Assembly: GCA_000310025.1 (NCBI GenBank)
Contig: FN649744.1
Span: forward strand, 831,821-861,255
Reading direction: 5' to 3'
Length of the DNA: 29,435 nt
DNA from: Ectocarpus siliculosus
Taxonomy: Eukaryota; Sar; Phaeophyceae; Ectocarpales; Ectocarpaceae
Positions 1 to 10,824 of the stretch are shown in pieces; the stretch's first letter is position 1, and every line of letters begins with the position of its first letter. Both the position numbers and the translations under genes were made by a program. Under the pieces are notes generated by a model. The model saw only the letters and a list, made by a program, of their open reading frames with translations, was not told the origin of the DNA and searched no databases.

Positions 1-2929
1 CGCCTTTGGTTGGGTTGCCTTGTTGCCTTGTTGCCTTGTTGCCTTGTTGCCTTGTTGCCGTCCTCTTCTTGGAAGTCTTGCTCTTGTTGGAAGTGAAGGC
101 TTGGCCACGAAAGATGACACGGTGGTACAAGAAGAACGGCTCGACCTGCTGTCAGAAGAGAGGGCGATAGACAAGGGGCGAGGGGGGTCAGCACCTGCTG
201 CGCTCATCGGCTCATGGCCGTTTACATTCTAATGAGCGAGCCTACCTCGGCTGCCGAGACCCTGCTCTAGTCAGTCTACGCGTTGAAACGACCATGCCCG
301 GTAGCATAGAGAGACGAGAGCCTCCCTCCCTCTGGCTAGACAGAGAAACGGCCGTACATCTCATCTCTACACCCCGGCGGGTTTAGTTTCTTACCGCCCG
401 CCCTTTGGGAAACAAAGGCGCGGGGAAAGCGTAACTGTGTGCGAGCAGGAGCGGTACAGAGAGTCGGTTGGCTGCCGAGAGAGTCCTCTCGACATCTGCC
501 GATCCATCTACAGTCACATCACTCCAGTCTCAGTCTCTCGAATAAAACGATTTAACCCCCCTCGCCTTTGGTTGGGTTGCCTTGTTGCCTTGTTGCCTTG
601 TTGCCTTGTTGCCTTGTTGCCGTCCTCTTCTTGGAAGTCTTGCTCTTGTTGGAAGTGAAGGCTTGGCCACGAAGGATGACACGGTGGTACAAGAAGAACG
701 GCTCGACCTGCTGTCAGAAGAGAGGGCGAGAGACAAGGGGCGAGGGGGGTCAGCACCTGCTGCGCTCATCGGCTCATGGCCGTTTACATTCTAATGAGCG
801 AGCCTACCTCGGCTGCCGAGACCCTGCTCTAGTCAGTCTACGCGTTGAAACGACCATGCCCGGTAGCATAGAGAGGCGAGAGCCTCCCTCCCTCTGGCTA
901 GACAGAGAAACGGCCGTACATCTCATCTCTACACCCCGGCGGGTTTGGTTTCTTACCGCCCGCCCTTTGGGAAACAAAGGCGCGGGGAAAGCGTAACTGT
1001 GTGCGAGCAGGAGCGGTACAGAGAGTCGGTTGGCTGCCGAGAGAGTCCTCTCGACATCTGCCGATCCATCTACAGTCACATCACTCCAGTCTCAGTCTCT
1101 CGAATAAAACGATTTAACCCCCCTCGCCTTTGGTTCGGTTGCCTTGTTGCCTTGTTGCCTTGTTGCCTTGTTGCCGTCCTCTTCTTGGAAGTCTTGCTCT
1201 TGTTGGAAGTGAAGGCTTGGCCACGAAAGATGACACGGTGGTACAAGAAGAACGGCTCGACCTGCTGTCAGAAGAGAGGGCGATAGACAAGGGGCGAGGG
1301 GGGTCAGCACCTGCTGCGCTCATCGGCTCATGGCCGTTTACATTCTAATGAGCGAGCCTACCTCGGCTGCCGAGACCCTGCTCTAGTCAGTCTACGCGTT
1401 GAAACGACCATGCCCGGTAGCATAGAGAGACGAGAGCCTCCCTCCCTCTGGCTAGACAGAGAGACGGCCGTACACCTCATCTCTACACCCCGGCGGGTTT
1501 GGTTTCTTACCGCTCGCCCTTTGGGAAACAAAGGCGCGGGGAAAGCGTAACTGTGTGCGAGCAGGAGCGGTACAGAGAGTCGGTTGGCTGCCGAGAGAGT
1601 CCTCTCGACATCTGCCGATCCATCTACAGTCACATCACTCCAGTCTCAGTCTCTCGAATAAAACGATTTAACCCCCCTCGCCTTTGGTTGGGTTGCCTTG
1701 TTGCCTTGTTGCCTTGTTGCCTTGTTGCCTTGTTGCCGTCCTCTTCTTGGAAGTCTTGCTCTTGTTGGAAGTGAAGGCTTGGCCACGAAAGATGACACGG
1801 TGGTACAAGAAGAACGGCTCGACCTGCTGTCAGAAGAGAGGGCGAGAGACAAGGGGCGAGGGGGGTCAGCACCTGCTGCGCTCATCGGCTCATGGCCGTT
1901 TACATTCTAATGAGCGAGCCTACCTCGGCTGCCGAGACCCTGCTCTAGTCAGTCTACGCGTTGAAACGACCATGCCCGGTAGCATAGAGAGACGAGAGCC
2001 TCCCTCCCTCTGGCTAGAGAGCATCTCATCTCTACACCCCGGCGGGTTTGGTTTCTTACCACCCGCCCTTTGGGAAACAAAGGCGCGGGGAAAGCGTAAC
2101 TGTGTGCGAGCAGAAGCGGTACAGAGAGTCGGTTGGCTGCCGAGAGAGTCCTCTCGACATCTGCCGATCCATCTACAGTCACATCACTCCAGTCTCAGTC
2201 TCTCGAATAAAACGATTTAACCCCCCTTTGGTTGGGTTGCCTTGTTGCCTTGTTGCCTTGTTGCCTTGTTACCTTGTTGCCGTCCTCTTCCTTGGAAGTC
2301 TTGCTCTTCTTGGAAGTGAAGGCTTGGCCACGAAAGATGACACGGTGGTACAAGAAGAACGGCTCGACCTGCTGTCAGAAGAGAGGGCGATAGACAAGGG
2401 GCGAGGGGGGTCAGCACCTGCTGCGCTCATCGGCTCATGGCCGTTTACATTCTAATGAGCGAGCCTACCTCGGCTGCCGAGACCCTGCTCTAGTCAGTCT
2501 ACGCGTTGGAACGACCATGCCCGGTAGCATAGAGAGACGAGAGCCTCCCTCCCTCTGGCTAGACAGAGAAACGGCCGTACATCTCATCTCTACACCCCGG
2601 CGGGTTTGGTTTCTTACCGCCCGCCCTTTGGGAAACAAAGGCGCGGGGAAAGCGTAACTGTGTGCGAGCAGGAGCGGTACAGAGAGTCGGTTGGCTGCCG
2701 AGAGAGTCCTCTCGACATCTGCCGATCCATCTACAGTCACATCACTCCAGTCTCAGTCTCTCGAATAAAACGATTTAACCCCCGTCGGCTTTGGTCGGGT
2801 TGCCTTGTTGCCTTGTTGCCGTCCTCTTCTTGTTCGTCTTGCTCTTCTTGTTTGTCTTGCTCTTCTTGGAAGTGAAGGCTTGGCCACGAAAGATGACACG
2901 GTGGTACAAGAAGAACGGCTCGACCTGCT
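1..2929. repeat. Satellite-like tandem array, ~562 bp unit, 5 full copies plus a truncated sixth
   Basis: Near-identical units start at 1, 563, 1125, 1679, about 2224 and 2786, giving periods of 562, 562, 554, ~545 and 562 bp. The 554 bp unit has one fewer internal 8 bp repeat. The ~545 bp unit has a short deletion near 2018-2025 and lacks a few bases at its right junction. Unit 6 breaks off at about 2929, where its sequence stops matching. Every unit carries the same AATAAA-containing stretch shortly before its junction. Open frames recur on both strands in each unit, but their lengths change with the 8 bp copy number and none looks like a known protein, so I treat them as by-products. The array continues past the left edge. 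A tandem array of LTR-like units is an alternative that I cannot exclude. Confidence 0.95.
15..59. repeat. 8 bp minisatellite (TTGCCTTG)n inside each satellite unit
   Basis: The octamer TTGCCTTG is repeated head to tail at the same place in every unit: 5 copies in unit 1 (15-59), 5 in unit 2 (from 577), 4 in unit 3 (from 1139), 5 in unit 4 (from 1693), 5 in unit 5 including one TTACCTTG variant (from about 2236) and only 2 in unit 6 (from 2798). In unit 6 the following segment is instead expanded by TCTTCTTG/TTCGTCTTG-type repeats (about 2824-2868). This is a repeat nested inside a repeat, and the copy-number changes account for part of the unit length variation. Confidence 0.9.
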
Positions 2930-2946
2930 ACATGGGCAGACGACAC

Positions 2947-3130
2947 ACAAGGGTGTACCGCGGTCGAAAAACGACACGGCTGGGTATAGTCTATACTGTT
3001 TATCAACGTGATATGAGCCGATGTGATTGGTCGACACCAAGTTTTTTCCTGTTTTGTCGCAAAATGCCCAGGGTATACCCTGCCGTGTCTTCTTTTTTTC
3101 AGTTGTACCCTGATTTTCGGAAGTGTACCC
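2947..3130. repeat. Small imperfect inverted-repeat element at the array edge (MITE-like)
   Basis: The stretch 2966-2988 (GAAAAACGACACGGC then TGGGTATA) is matched in reverse complement by 3069-3100 (CAGGGTATACCCTGCCGTGTC followed by a T-rich run). Outside these arms, GGGTGTACC at 2951 faces TGTACCCTG at 3104 and again at 3123, so the motif (A)GGGTGTAC/GTACCCT marks both ends, with an extra copy on the right. It begins directly where the sixth satellite unit stops matching. The size (~165-185 bp) and layout suggest a non-autonomous DNA element. I could not define a target-site duplication. Confidence 0.45.
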
Positions 3131-4802
3131 TGTCCTGACGGGAAACTGGACCTTGTCATTCGACATTTTTTCGGCAGAGATCACGTGCTGCTCCAACTAT
3201 GCACACGAACCAAGTGAGTTTTGTGAGCTCCGAACACAGGATGGTCGATGTAAAAGCAAGCTGTATTTATGCTACAGTGTACTGACAGGTTGAAGACATG
3301 CTCATTATTATCCTCCGCGCTGTTTTTCTTTTTTTATTGCAAAAGACTTTCAACACTTTCCCTTCGACGGATGGGTGTCGTATGGTGTCGACTGGGTACA
3401 TAGTTGTTCGATGTTTGTGCTCAAACCTGATGACAACCGCGATCCGAGATACGCTTCATGGTTGAACGCATCATGGTTGACACGCTGACAGCGGCAGGCG
3501 CAATATTATTGTAAAATATTAGGAGTACGCAGCACGGGGCATAATAATTATTCCCAAAGAGTTTTTGTAAACAATAAAATGCCCACCCAAGACAGGCGTC
3601 AATGAACTCCTGACCGTGAATATACATATGGGGTGTTTGATTTAATCAATTGTTTTTGGGTTTGGGGAGTACATATCAAACGATCTTCACACGGGTTATA
3701 GCAGTAGAGCTGCCTCGTCACAGCAGTGGCTGATGGTAGCATGGGATTTGATTTGGACCGCTTCCGCTCCTGGCCCAGTGGATAGCGCTAGTAGTTCGTG
3801 TGTACACAGAGGGGAGAGAGTGTGAACTCTTCTCTCATTAAAAATCGAAGGCAAAGTACCGCAGGAGGGGAGGGTATAGAGGGGTTCTTCTGTGTGACCA
3901 CGGGTTGGAGTAAACGGCACTAGTGCTGTGAGCGCTGATTTGCAGTAAGTGAAGACAAAAAACAAAACAAAAAATATGCTTCTTGTCGTGGGAGCCAGAA
4001 CTCCACGGGTGTTCCGAAATTTCCATATGGAGGGCCTGCAGTGCTACAGCTAGTCTCAGTGTTGACATCATGACATGTACCGATCTCGAACAGAACGATG
4101 CAGCGACTGTTCGGTTTTGCACCGCAAGCCAAAGCTTCGTGTGTGAGTTAGCATACACCGGCAGTCATTCTACCCAAGGTTTCGCCCGTCGCAGGCAGGC
4201 CCTCGATGCGACGGTAGGCCAGCTCGCAGCGCTGTGCCACTGCTGTACCATGATAACAGCAACCAGGAACACAACCAACAACCTACATAAATGGCAGCCT
4301 CTACAGCAGCAGGAGGAGGAGTGATCGAGCCGATTGCTGCAGGGACAATGTACATCAACATTTACGTATTGAAGTTGGATGTCCGGTAAGCAACACACAC
4401 CATCAGCAGACCCATCAGGTCATCAGATAGGAACGGAGGAACGGGCCCTATAGACACGACACAGACCCCGGCTGGTAAAGTCGTCGAAACTTGCTGTTCA
4501 TTTGAACTTGGAGAGACCCATCATGATACTGATGATGTGTATGCTCATCATGAGGCGATACTGCTGTAGACTACTGCTGTACAACGGAGATTGCGTAGAT
4601 TTCGATCGCTCGCACGACTGAAAAAATATTATTTGCTGTCTGCTCTTTCAGCTTGTTTCAAGTTCAAAGCGCTCGTCTCTCAGTCGCTACAAGGTCGGTA
4701 CTGCCCTTCTCTCACATCGCGGGCAAGGAAGGGCGTCTTGAGAGGCCACCACTGCTGGTGGTGCTGCACCCCGGCCCTGGCTTGTCTTGTCTTGGGCAGA
4801 GG
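3131..4802. other. No recognisable gene
   Basis: Read on both strands. Open frames are short, overlap each other in several frames and show no recognisable domain or convincing exon borders. A T-rich and A-rich stretch lies around 3325-3700 and 3955-3975. I see no RNA gene here. Confidence 0.5.
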
Positions 4803-5066
4803 ATGACCGGCGAGCACACAGGAAAAAAGCACGAAAAAATGCGGCGGAAAAAAATTCAAAAAGTGTCACTGCGGGTCTTGCTGCTTTGCGCCTTTGCTGC
4901 TGCCCATCTCTCTGTGCCCGTCTTCAGTCTTCAAGAGCCCTTGGTGCGTGGTACCCCTTTTCAACAAGAACGGGTAGACATGCGATACATCCAAGGAAAC
5001 CTAGCCTACATACCTGGTCTCCTTGGTTGCGCCACGATTTGGTATTGGTGCAAGGCTATACGCTGA
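4803..5066 (+). CDS. Candidate small secreted protein (or first exon), 87 aa
   Basis: An ATG at 4803, with a second in-frame ATG at 4839, opens an 87-residue frame ending at TGA 5064-5066. From the second ATG it starts with a basic patch (MRRKKIQK) followed by a hydrophobic core of about 18 residues (VSLRVLLLCAFAAAHLSV) and a small-residue region (PVFS-LQ), which is a standard ER signal-peptide layout. The mature part, about 45 residues, is not recognised. A GT after the codons for LQEPL could instead be a splice donor, making this the first exon of a larger gene. I see no matching next exon. The start choice is open: the second ATG gives a cleaner signal peptide. Confidence 0.3.
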   Translation: MTGEHTGKKHEKMRRKKIQKVSLRVLLLCAFAAAHLSVPVFSLQEPLVRGTPFQQERVDMRYIQGNLAYIPGLLGCATIWYWCKAIR

Positions 5067-8000
5067 CGAACACCTGCAACACACGCAGCACAGCGGTGGT
5101 CTGAACAGCCTGGATCCGCGAATAGACCGGGACCTCACCACCTCACCTCCAGTGCATCCCTGTACCACACCTTGCCTGTTGTACACTCTACTCTGTCATC
5201 GGCTGAGAGCGGCTAAGGACCATGGAGACGTTAAGCGTGGCCTGCTATGAAGCTTCTAGAGACGCGGCTTGGCGCTTACCACAAGGAACGGCGGGCTGTG
5301 TGTCCTCGTTTTTTCCACGGTCCAGAAGTCAGTCACCAGGGCCGAATGACTTGCTTGCTTTTCTTGCCTGGATCGTCCGCGAGGAGGTGTGGAGTGTGGA
5401 GTGTGGAAGGCTGCAAAAAGGGGAATCGGGCAGCAAAGCAGAGCGTGGAGTTCGGTGGGAGAGCCTGACATCGACCCCCGTTCGGTGGAATTGGTGGAGA
5501 GAGAAAAACAAAGGCATGGTGCTGCTACCAACGGACAGCATCACGGCGGAGGATTGAATGCATTGCTACTGCTGTACTGGGGGCTGACAAGAAGACAAGA
5601 CCGATCGGCGGAGGTTCAATTGGTTCAACAGCAGTCGCACACAAAGCTGCTCCTGTGTGTGCTTTTTTTTGTCAGCATCCTCTTCTTGGAGCACCTTCCG
5701 TTGTATCCATACACGGCCGCTCTTTCACCGCACCGATGACAAGGCTGACTCTTGCACGGTGCAAAGTGGCCAAGAATCCCTTCTTTTGCTCTCTTTTTCT
5801 ATTGTATGTAGTACGGATGGTGGTGCAGAGCAGCTACGGCGGTACAGCAATATAGCGCCATCGCTCCTCCTCTCCTGCTGTCGAAAGTTCTTTGCCGATG
5901 GAGCAAGATGGAGCAACTTTTTCTCTTCCTGCGGCTCTCTTTGGTTCTCGAGATCTTGAGAGCGGATGAGTTATACTGTATGCCCTCGCCGCGCGCCCAA
6001 CGCACACCCTTCCCCACCGAAGGACAGCAAGTCGGCAACAACGCTGTGGTGATGGTGTGCCTTCGCCGTCATACTTTCAACGCTGATGGTGAGAAATCAC
6101 ACCCAATTCTGAGAGCTCTGGCAAGGTATCTTTTTGGCTCACCTCATCAACCCCCCGCCGGCTGTGATAGCTCCCAGGTGTTCCGACGAGGCCTGCATCT
6201 TCGCCCCTCCGCGCCGGGCAGGGTCGGGCTCTGGCGTGCCGGAGAGAGAGGAGATCGGTTGCTGCTTGTGCTGCGGTGGTGAAGGATCTTGGGCGCTGGT
6301 CCATCCGGTGGGCGCCCGATGGAGGACTTTTCTACACGTGTAAAATCAGAGGCAGAGAGAGCCGGGCGGGGGGACATCATGTGGCCCTTGGCTCGGATCA
6401 TCAACCATCCAAGGGCGGAGAGGGCGGAACGGCCATCAGCACGCACACCCAGGAGAGATGTGAGGGGTGATTAGCGCTATCGTACGCGCTTGAGGCGGGC
6501 GCGGGTGGCCTCGTCATGGGGATGATTGTGAGCTGGATGGAGCTGGCCGGGTGGAAGTGGGGAAAATAATGTGAGTGGCCTTGCAGGATCTCTCGTTTTT
6601 TCACCAACGACCCGGGCAAAAGACGGTAATTACCGTCTAAATGCGGAATGCTACGAGTACTCAACCCTGGTATATTTTGTTGATGTTGATCAGCAACTCT
6701 GTGTGCAGCAGCACAATATACTACTGTGTGACGGAGTGTCATGGTGCATCACGCCGCTCCTGCGCGCTGTGGGTGGCAGCAAAAACAACACAAACAAGCA
6801 AGTATTCTTTTGTAGACCTGAAGTAGACGGCATTTAATGGAAAGTCCGCGTGCTTGTTGTCTTGTTTAGAATGTGTGCACGTAGTGCTGACATACGGTCC
6901 CACAGACCCGGGCGCCTTCCGCGGTAATAGGCCAACTACTACCCAAAAAGACGATTTAAAAAAATGACTCAGAGAATCACCAGCAACGCGGTGTATATAT
7001 GTACACGTCACAAGAAACAAACCGACCGGGAGACAACGACGAACCTCGGACAAATTATTACATGTCGGTCCTGGCTTGGCCATTAGTCTCCGCATCACGT
7101 ACACAGAGAAGAAGAGCCGATGTTCCCGAGAGAGCGAGAGAGTTTCGTAAGAAAGACGCAATGGTAGTAGAGTCTTTCCTCGCCATCTCTCTTCTGTCGG
7201 TCGTGCGACGCCGAACAACCTTCAGGCAGTTTGTTTCGTTCACTGCTCACAAGAAGGAAACACTGCAGTACTATCCGAGTGGATCATCGATCATCGACCA
7301 CCGTCAAACATTCCACCACCCGTCCTCCGGTGTGGCACATGTAGTCGGGGTTGTACTTGCCACTAAGATAGGGGCAAGGCAACCTTCGGGCTCGCGCTAG
7401 CTAGTGTTGATGCGGAAAGTATTGATTGTTCTAGCAACTGGCGTGGAGCAGAGGCACAACCCACGTTACCTAAATTCTACACAGAAACCAGACCCGGGGG
7501 AGTCTCCTCGGCAGAGAATACTGGCGACCGTTTGGAATCACTCTCACTCACCAGTCACCACCTACCACGCCAGCGGCGGTGAACCCTTCTTCACCGTGCG
7601 TGGCCACTGTCAGCGGGAACGCACTTGTAGTCCACGTGACGCCCAAGGCTGTGGCGAAGATCTTCGTTGTACCATGTCAATATTATAGACAACTCTGTAC
7701 TTCGGCGAGAAGAAACACATCGACCACTGACTGGTGGTCTGGTGTGTCCTGCTGCACCCCGCCGCCGCCGTGAGCGGGCTCCGGCCACGCACCTCGAGTG
7801 AAAACGTCACCGCGAAGTTGGTTCACTCTCCGCCTCCTTCTGAACGTCTTCGCGTTCTGCTGCGTGGTCGGGGTGTGCCCTCTGAGGCGCGTCTGGCGAC
7901 TAGGCCCGAAAATCACTACGCGGGGAGACTCAAAAAAAAACGTTTCAATTTCATTGTACGATGGCATGTTTCAACCGGGCTAGGGGGAGGGGGGGGGGTC

Positions 8001-8420
8001 CAGTAGGTACGTTTCCCAGCTTGTATTTTTTCTTTGCGTTGCTTTGTTTGAAGGAGGCTTGAATTGGTATCGACCGCGTAATTGGCCGACTAATTGATGA
8101 AGGGACGCCAGAAAGTCAAAGCGAGACACTTGCCGAACATTCGCGTTAGAGCTCCACAACGTAGTCGAAGAGTTACGCTATCTACAAACTCAGCTGCCAT
8201 CGCCCAACGAAAACAAGAGTACCGCCAAGAAGAGCGATTCAATGTTTCTGGGGCACCTGGGGTTAAGAACCTGGACATCTAGACCCCAACGCCGGCGGAA
8301 TAAGCCCCTCTGACCTGAGTCGTATCTAAAAGTCCCCTCTGTTCCGGATGAGGTGCATGCTTCCATGACTTCGATGGTCGACGGTTGTCCGCCTTCTTTG
8401 CCCCCCCTTTCGTATCACTT
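5067..8420. other. No recognisable gene
   Basis: Many overlapping open frames of 60-160 codons occur on both strands, none with a recognisable domain or a convincing set of splice sites. The longest, on the minus strand at 6739-7218, has no recognised motif. An 18 bp perfect palindrome lies at 6621-6638. Exons of genes unknown to me could be hidden here. Confidence 0.45.
6621..6638. repeat. 18 bp perfect palindrome
   Basis: The bases AGACGGTAATTACCGTCT read identically on both strands. This could be a dimeric protein-binding site or simply chance; no neighbouring gene supports a regulatory role. Confidence 0.4.
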
Positions 8421-8428
8421 CCACCACC

Positions 8429-8450
8429 TCTCTCTCTCTCTCTCTCTCTC
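8429..8450. repeat. (CT)n microsatellite, about 11 units
   Basis: An uninterrupted run of CT dinucleotides. Confidence 0.9.
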
Positions 8451-9378
8451 TTGGTCTCCTCCACTATAAATCCTGTCTGTTTTGTGTCCACGGTAATCTA
8501 CGCGTACGTGCCCCGACTTTTTCCGTGGTTGTCACTCATCGTGAGGACTATTCATTTAAAGCAAAAGAGCAGACATAATTCGCACCTCTGCATCGACAGT
8601 CGTGCTCTGCGCCTAAAACACAATAAAAATTAGCAAACGAAAAGTAAAAGAACAAAAATGCTTCCTTCCCCGAAACGAATACCCACAAGTAGGAGAGGAT
8701 CCTGAATTCGTAGTGATCCAAGTGTTTTGTTTTCTCCATGGCATGAAACCCGAACACTGACAAATGCTACCAGTCTACCATAGCAAGGATCCATGTATAC
8801 ATACACGATTAACGCCAACACAACGGACGTAAAGACAAACGCAAGCAGGCAAGGATCGGGTCGAAGCGAAAAAAACTTTTCATGGACGGATAACAATACG
8901 GACCCTCTCGTTATTTGACATGGGCCTTCTCCCTATTTTGTGGAACACAACCGGCAGGGGGAGGGGGGGAGGCAGACAGGCACGCCAACTCCTGTGCAAA
9001 ACCGGGACAACACATATAGCACGGTCGGGGGGAGGAAACTATGCCAGATCCATTCGTCGTGTGTCGACACGAAAGTTCGGATTTATTGAGTACTCATCCC
9101 ATGCGCTTGCTGCTTGTATTCCGTCAAAATATACAAGTAAAGATATGACAGCCTCACAACACAAAAAACACAAATCGCGCGGGAAACTTGCACATCATAA
9201 AATACTGTTGTATTCTTATCCCAGATCATTCGATGTAAGTACTGGATTTGGTTGGGTGAGGCCTCCTGCGCCGGCCTGTGGTCCCGCCCATTACTTTCTT
9301 GTTGATTATCCGATCTGCCACATCTTAGTTATTGACCACTCACGCCTCGATTCTAGGTCTCGCCCACCCAAACTTTCT
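8451..9378. other. No recognisable gene
   Basis: AT-richer than the flanks with several A and T runs. A 175-codon + strand frame (8920-9447) starts with ATG but has no recognisable domain and runs antisense into the recombinase remnant, so I do not call it a gene. Confidence 0.45.
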
Positions 9379-9756
9379 TTATTTTCCGCGGCGAGCACAC
9401 GCAGAGAAATCGCATGTGAATTCACCAGACAACGGCAACGCGTTTGAGTCTGCGTACAGCTCGCTACGGATCCTCTTGGAACCCGTTGCCCCCACAGTAG
9501 TAGTGGCGCCAGCATATCGCTTCGCTACACTCTCCGTACGCCACCCGGCCATTTTCATGATAGCGTCCATCGCCGTTCCGTCAAGCGACTGCGCTACAGA
9601 ACCTCCGACGCGGAACGAGTGCATAGTGTAGCGGTGCGGCAGTCCCACCGCTCGCAAATGCCCTTGTAGGGCAGCCGTCATCTGAACCGCCGTAAGCGGA
9701 GCGCAGCCCCGAGTTCCATCCAGCAGAACGATAGGAAACAGATGCCCTTGGGACAA
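9379..9756 (-). pseudogene. Tyrosine recombinase C-terminal catalytic fragment (mobile-element remnant)
   Basis: The minus-strand frame encodes the end of a tyrosine recombinase (phage-integrase fold). It contains the box-II pattern H-x-x-R in MHSFRVGG, then a predicted helix with SLDGTAMDAIMKMAGW, and then TESVAKRY, which supplies the Trp and the nucleophilic Tyr at the expected spacing. These enzymes cut and rejoin DNA through a 3'-phosphotyrosine. In eukaryotes they occur in DIRS/Ngaro-type retroelements and Cryptons. The first catalytic Arg region is absent: the frame is closed by a TAG just upstream and neither other frame upstream restores it. There is no ATG at the left border of the frame. 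I therefore read it as a degraded or truncated copy; an exon of a spliced gene is a less likely option. Family membership is well supported, element class is not. Confidence 0.75.
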
Positions 9757-9847
9757 ATCCTAGCCAATACGCTCCGCCGCACTGATGTAGGCCGTCCAAT
9801 GACCTCCCAATATCCCCTCCTCCGCTCTGTACTCCCCCCCGGTGTTT

Positions 9848-9990
9848 GCCATCAGAGTTGGGGTTTCGTCGCTTGGCAACGACGTTGTAAAACAAGCCGC
9901 CGCCCCCGGAGGCGATGTATGCCATCGGGGTTGGGTTTTCGTCGCTTGGCAGCGATGCTGTATTACAAACCGATCACCTCGTGAGCTTGG
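9848..9990. repeat. Imperfect tandem duplication, 73 bp period
   Basis: The segment starting GCCATCAGAGTTGGGG at 9848 recurs at 9921 as GCCATCGGGGTTGGG; both continue with TCGTCGCTTGGCA. Similarity extends about 60 bases in each copy. The duplication lies just upstream (in the minus sense) of the recombinase remnant. Confidence 0.75.
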
Positions 9991-10261
9991 CAACCAGGTT
10001 ACCGCCTTTTTTTTGCCTTTGGGTATTGTTTTTTGCGGTAACCATGAATGGTGATCGAGTAGATCATGTTGTGCGGGGTCGAGAACACCCTCACTCCGCG
10101 CAAGGGGGATAGTCGCAGCACGTTGAGTTAAATTGGTCAAGCACCCTCGAGGCAGTTACACACAGTGCTTACAACTGTCTCTGGAAGTGAAAGCACCAGA
10201 AAATAAATTGTAAGTCATTCGCAGCTGTCATCCGTACGCAAGGAAGTAAGCGCAAGATGCC

Positions 10262-10446
10262 GAACACCCTTAGCAGGATGCAGCGCACCCTTCATGCGAC
10301 TGGCCGAATACCTCACGGCGGTTCGCGCTTGGTGATGTGAGAGCCTGGTCCGGTGAGAACCCGGCGTGCTCTGTCCCGGCTTTGTAGGGATGCGAGGTCA
10401 AAGGTCTCACGACTACGGCATGCACGACCATGAGTACACCCCCCCC
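10262..10446 (-). repeat. Dispersed repeat, copy X (same family as 24205-24475)
   Basis: Read on the minus strand, this begins with a G-rich tract and then shares blocks with two copies in the helicase gene: GTACTCATG, CATGCCGTAGTCGTGAGACC, GCCGGGACAG, GTTCTCAC, GCTCTCACATC and CCGTGAGGTATTCG. The order of blocks is the same. Translation of the G-rich start gives a similar Gly-rich peptide in two copies, but there is no extended common frame, so I regard it as a non-coding element. Confidence 0.75.
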
Positions 10447-10521
10447 ACCCACCCACACCCTTGAACACTGATCGAGAAAAACCGTGAGGGTCTACTGTGC
10501 GTCAATGCAGCCGTCATCACA

Positions 10522-10793
10522 TCAGATAATCAATGCTCCCCCCTTTGACTGCCACTCTCCGGGGCGCAGCACCTCCACCGTCTCGAAAACGGAGCCGTTC
10601 CTGTACGGCCCCGTGCCCCCTCCCATCGCAAGCAGCGCGCGCCGCTCGGCTCAAACGCCGCCCCTAGGAAGCACCGCTGCCGTCGCAGCGGCGGCAGCGC
10701 TTCCCACCCCCACTTTGATTCCCCCTCCACCGACATAGGGCACTCGCCGTGCTCCCCAACCAACCGTATCGTTCTTGCGGTGCCGGAGACACC

Positions 10794-10824
<31 letters not shown>

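Noticed and set aside
1-2929. Recurring open frames of 60-180 codons on both strands of the tandem array
   Set aside because: They follow the repeat structure, change frame or length with octamer number, show no domain, and many lack an ATG start.
1-2929. CRISPR array
   Set aside because: The units are ~562 bp and near-identical throughout, with no short repeat/unique spacer pattern.
6739-7218. 159-codon minus-strand frame
   Set aside because: No recognisable motif, no good start or splice context, and antisense frames are equally open.
8920-9447. 175-codon + strand frame starting with ATG
   Set aside because: No domain; it runs antisense into the recombinase remnant, which has clear catalytic motifs.
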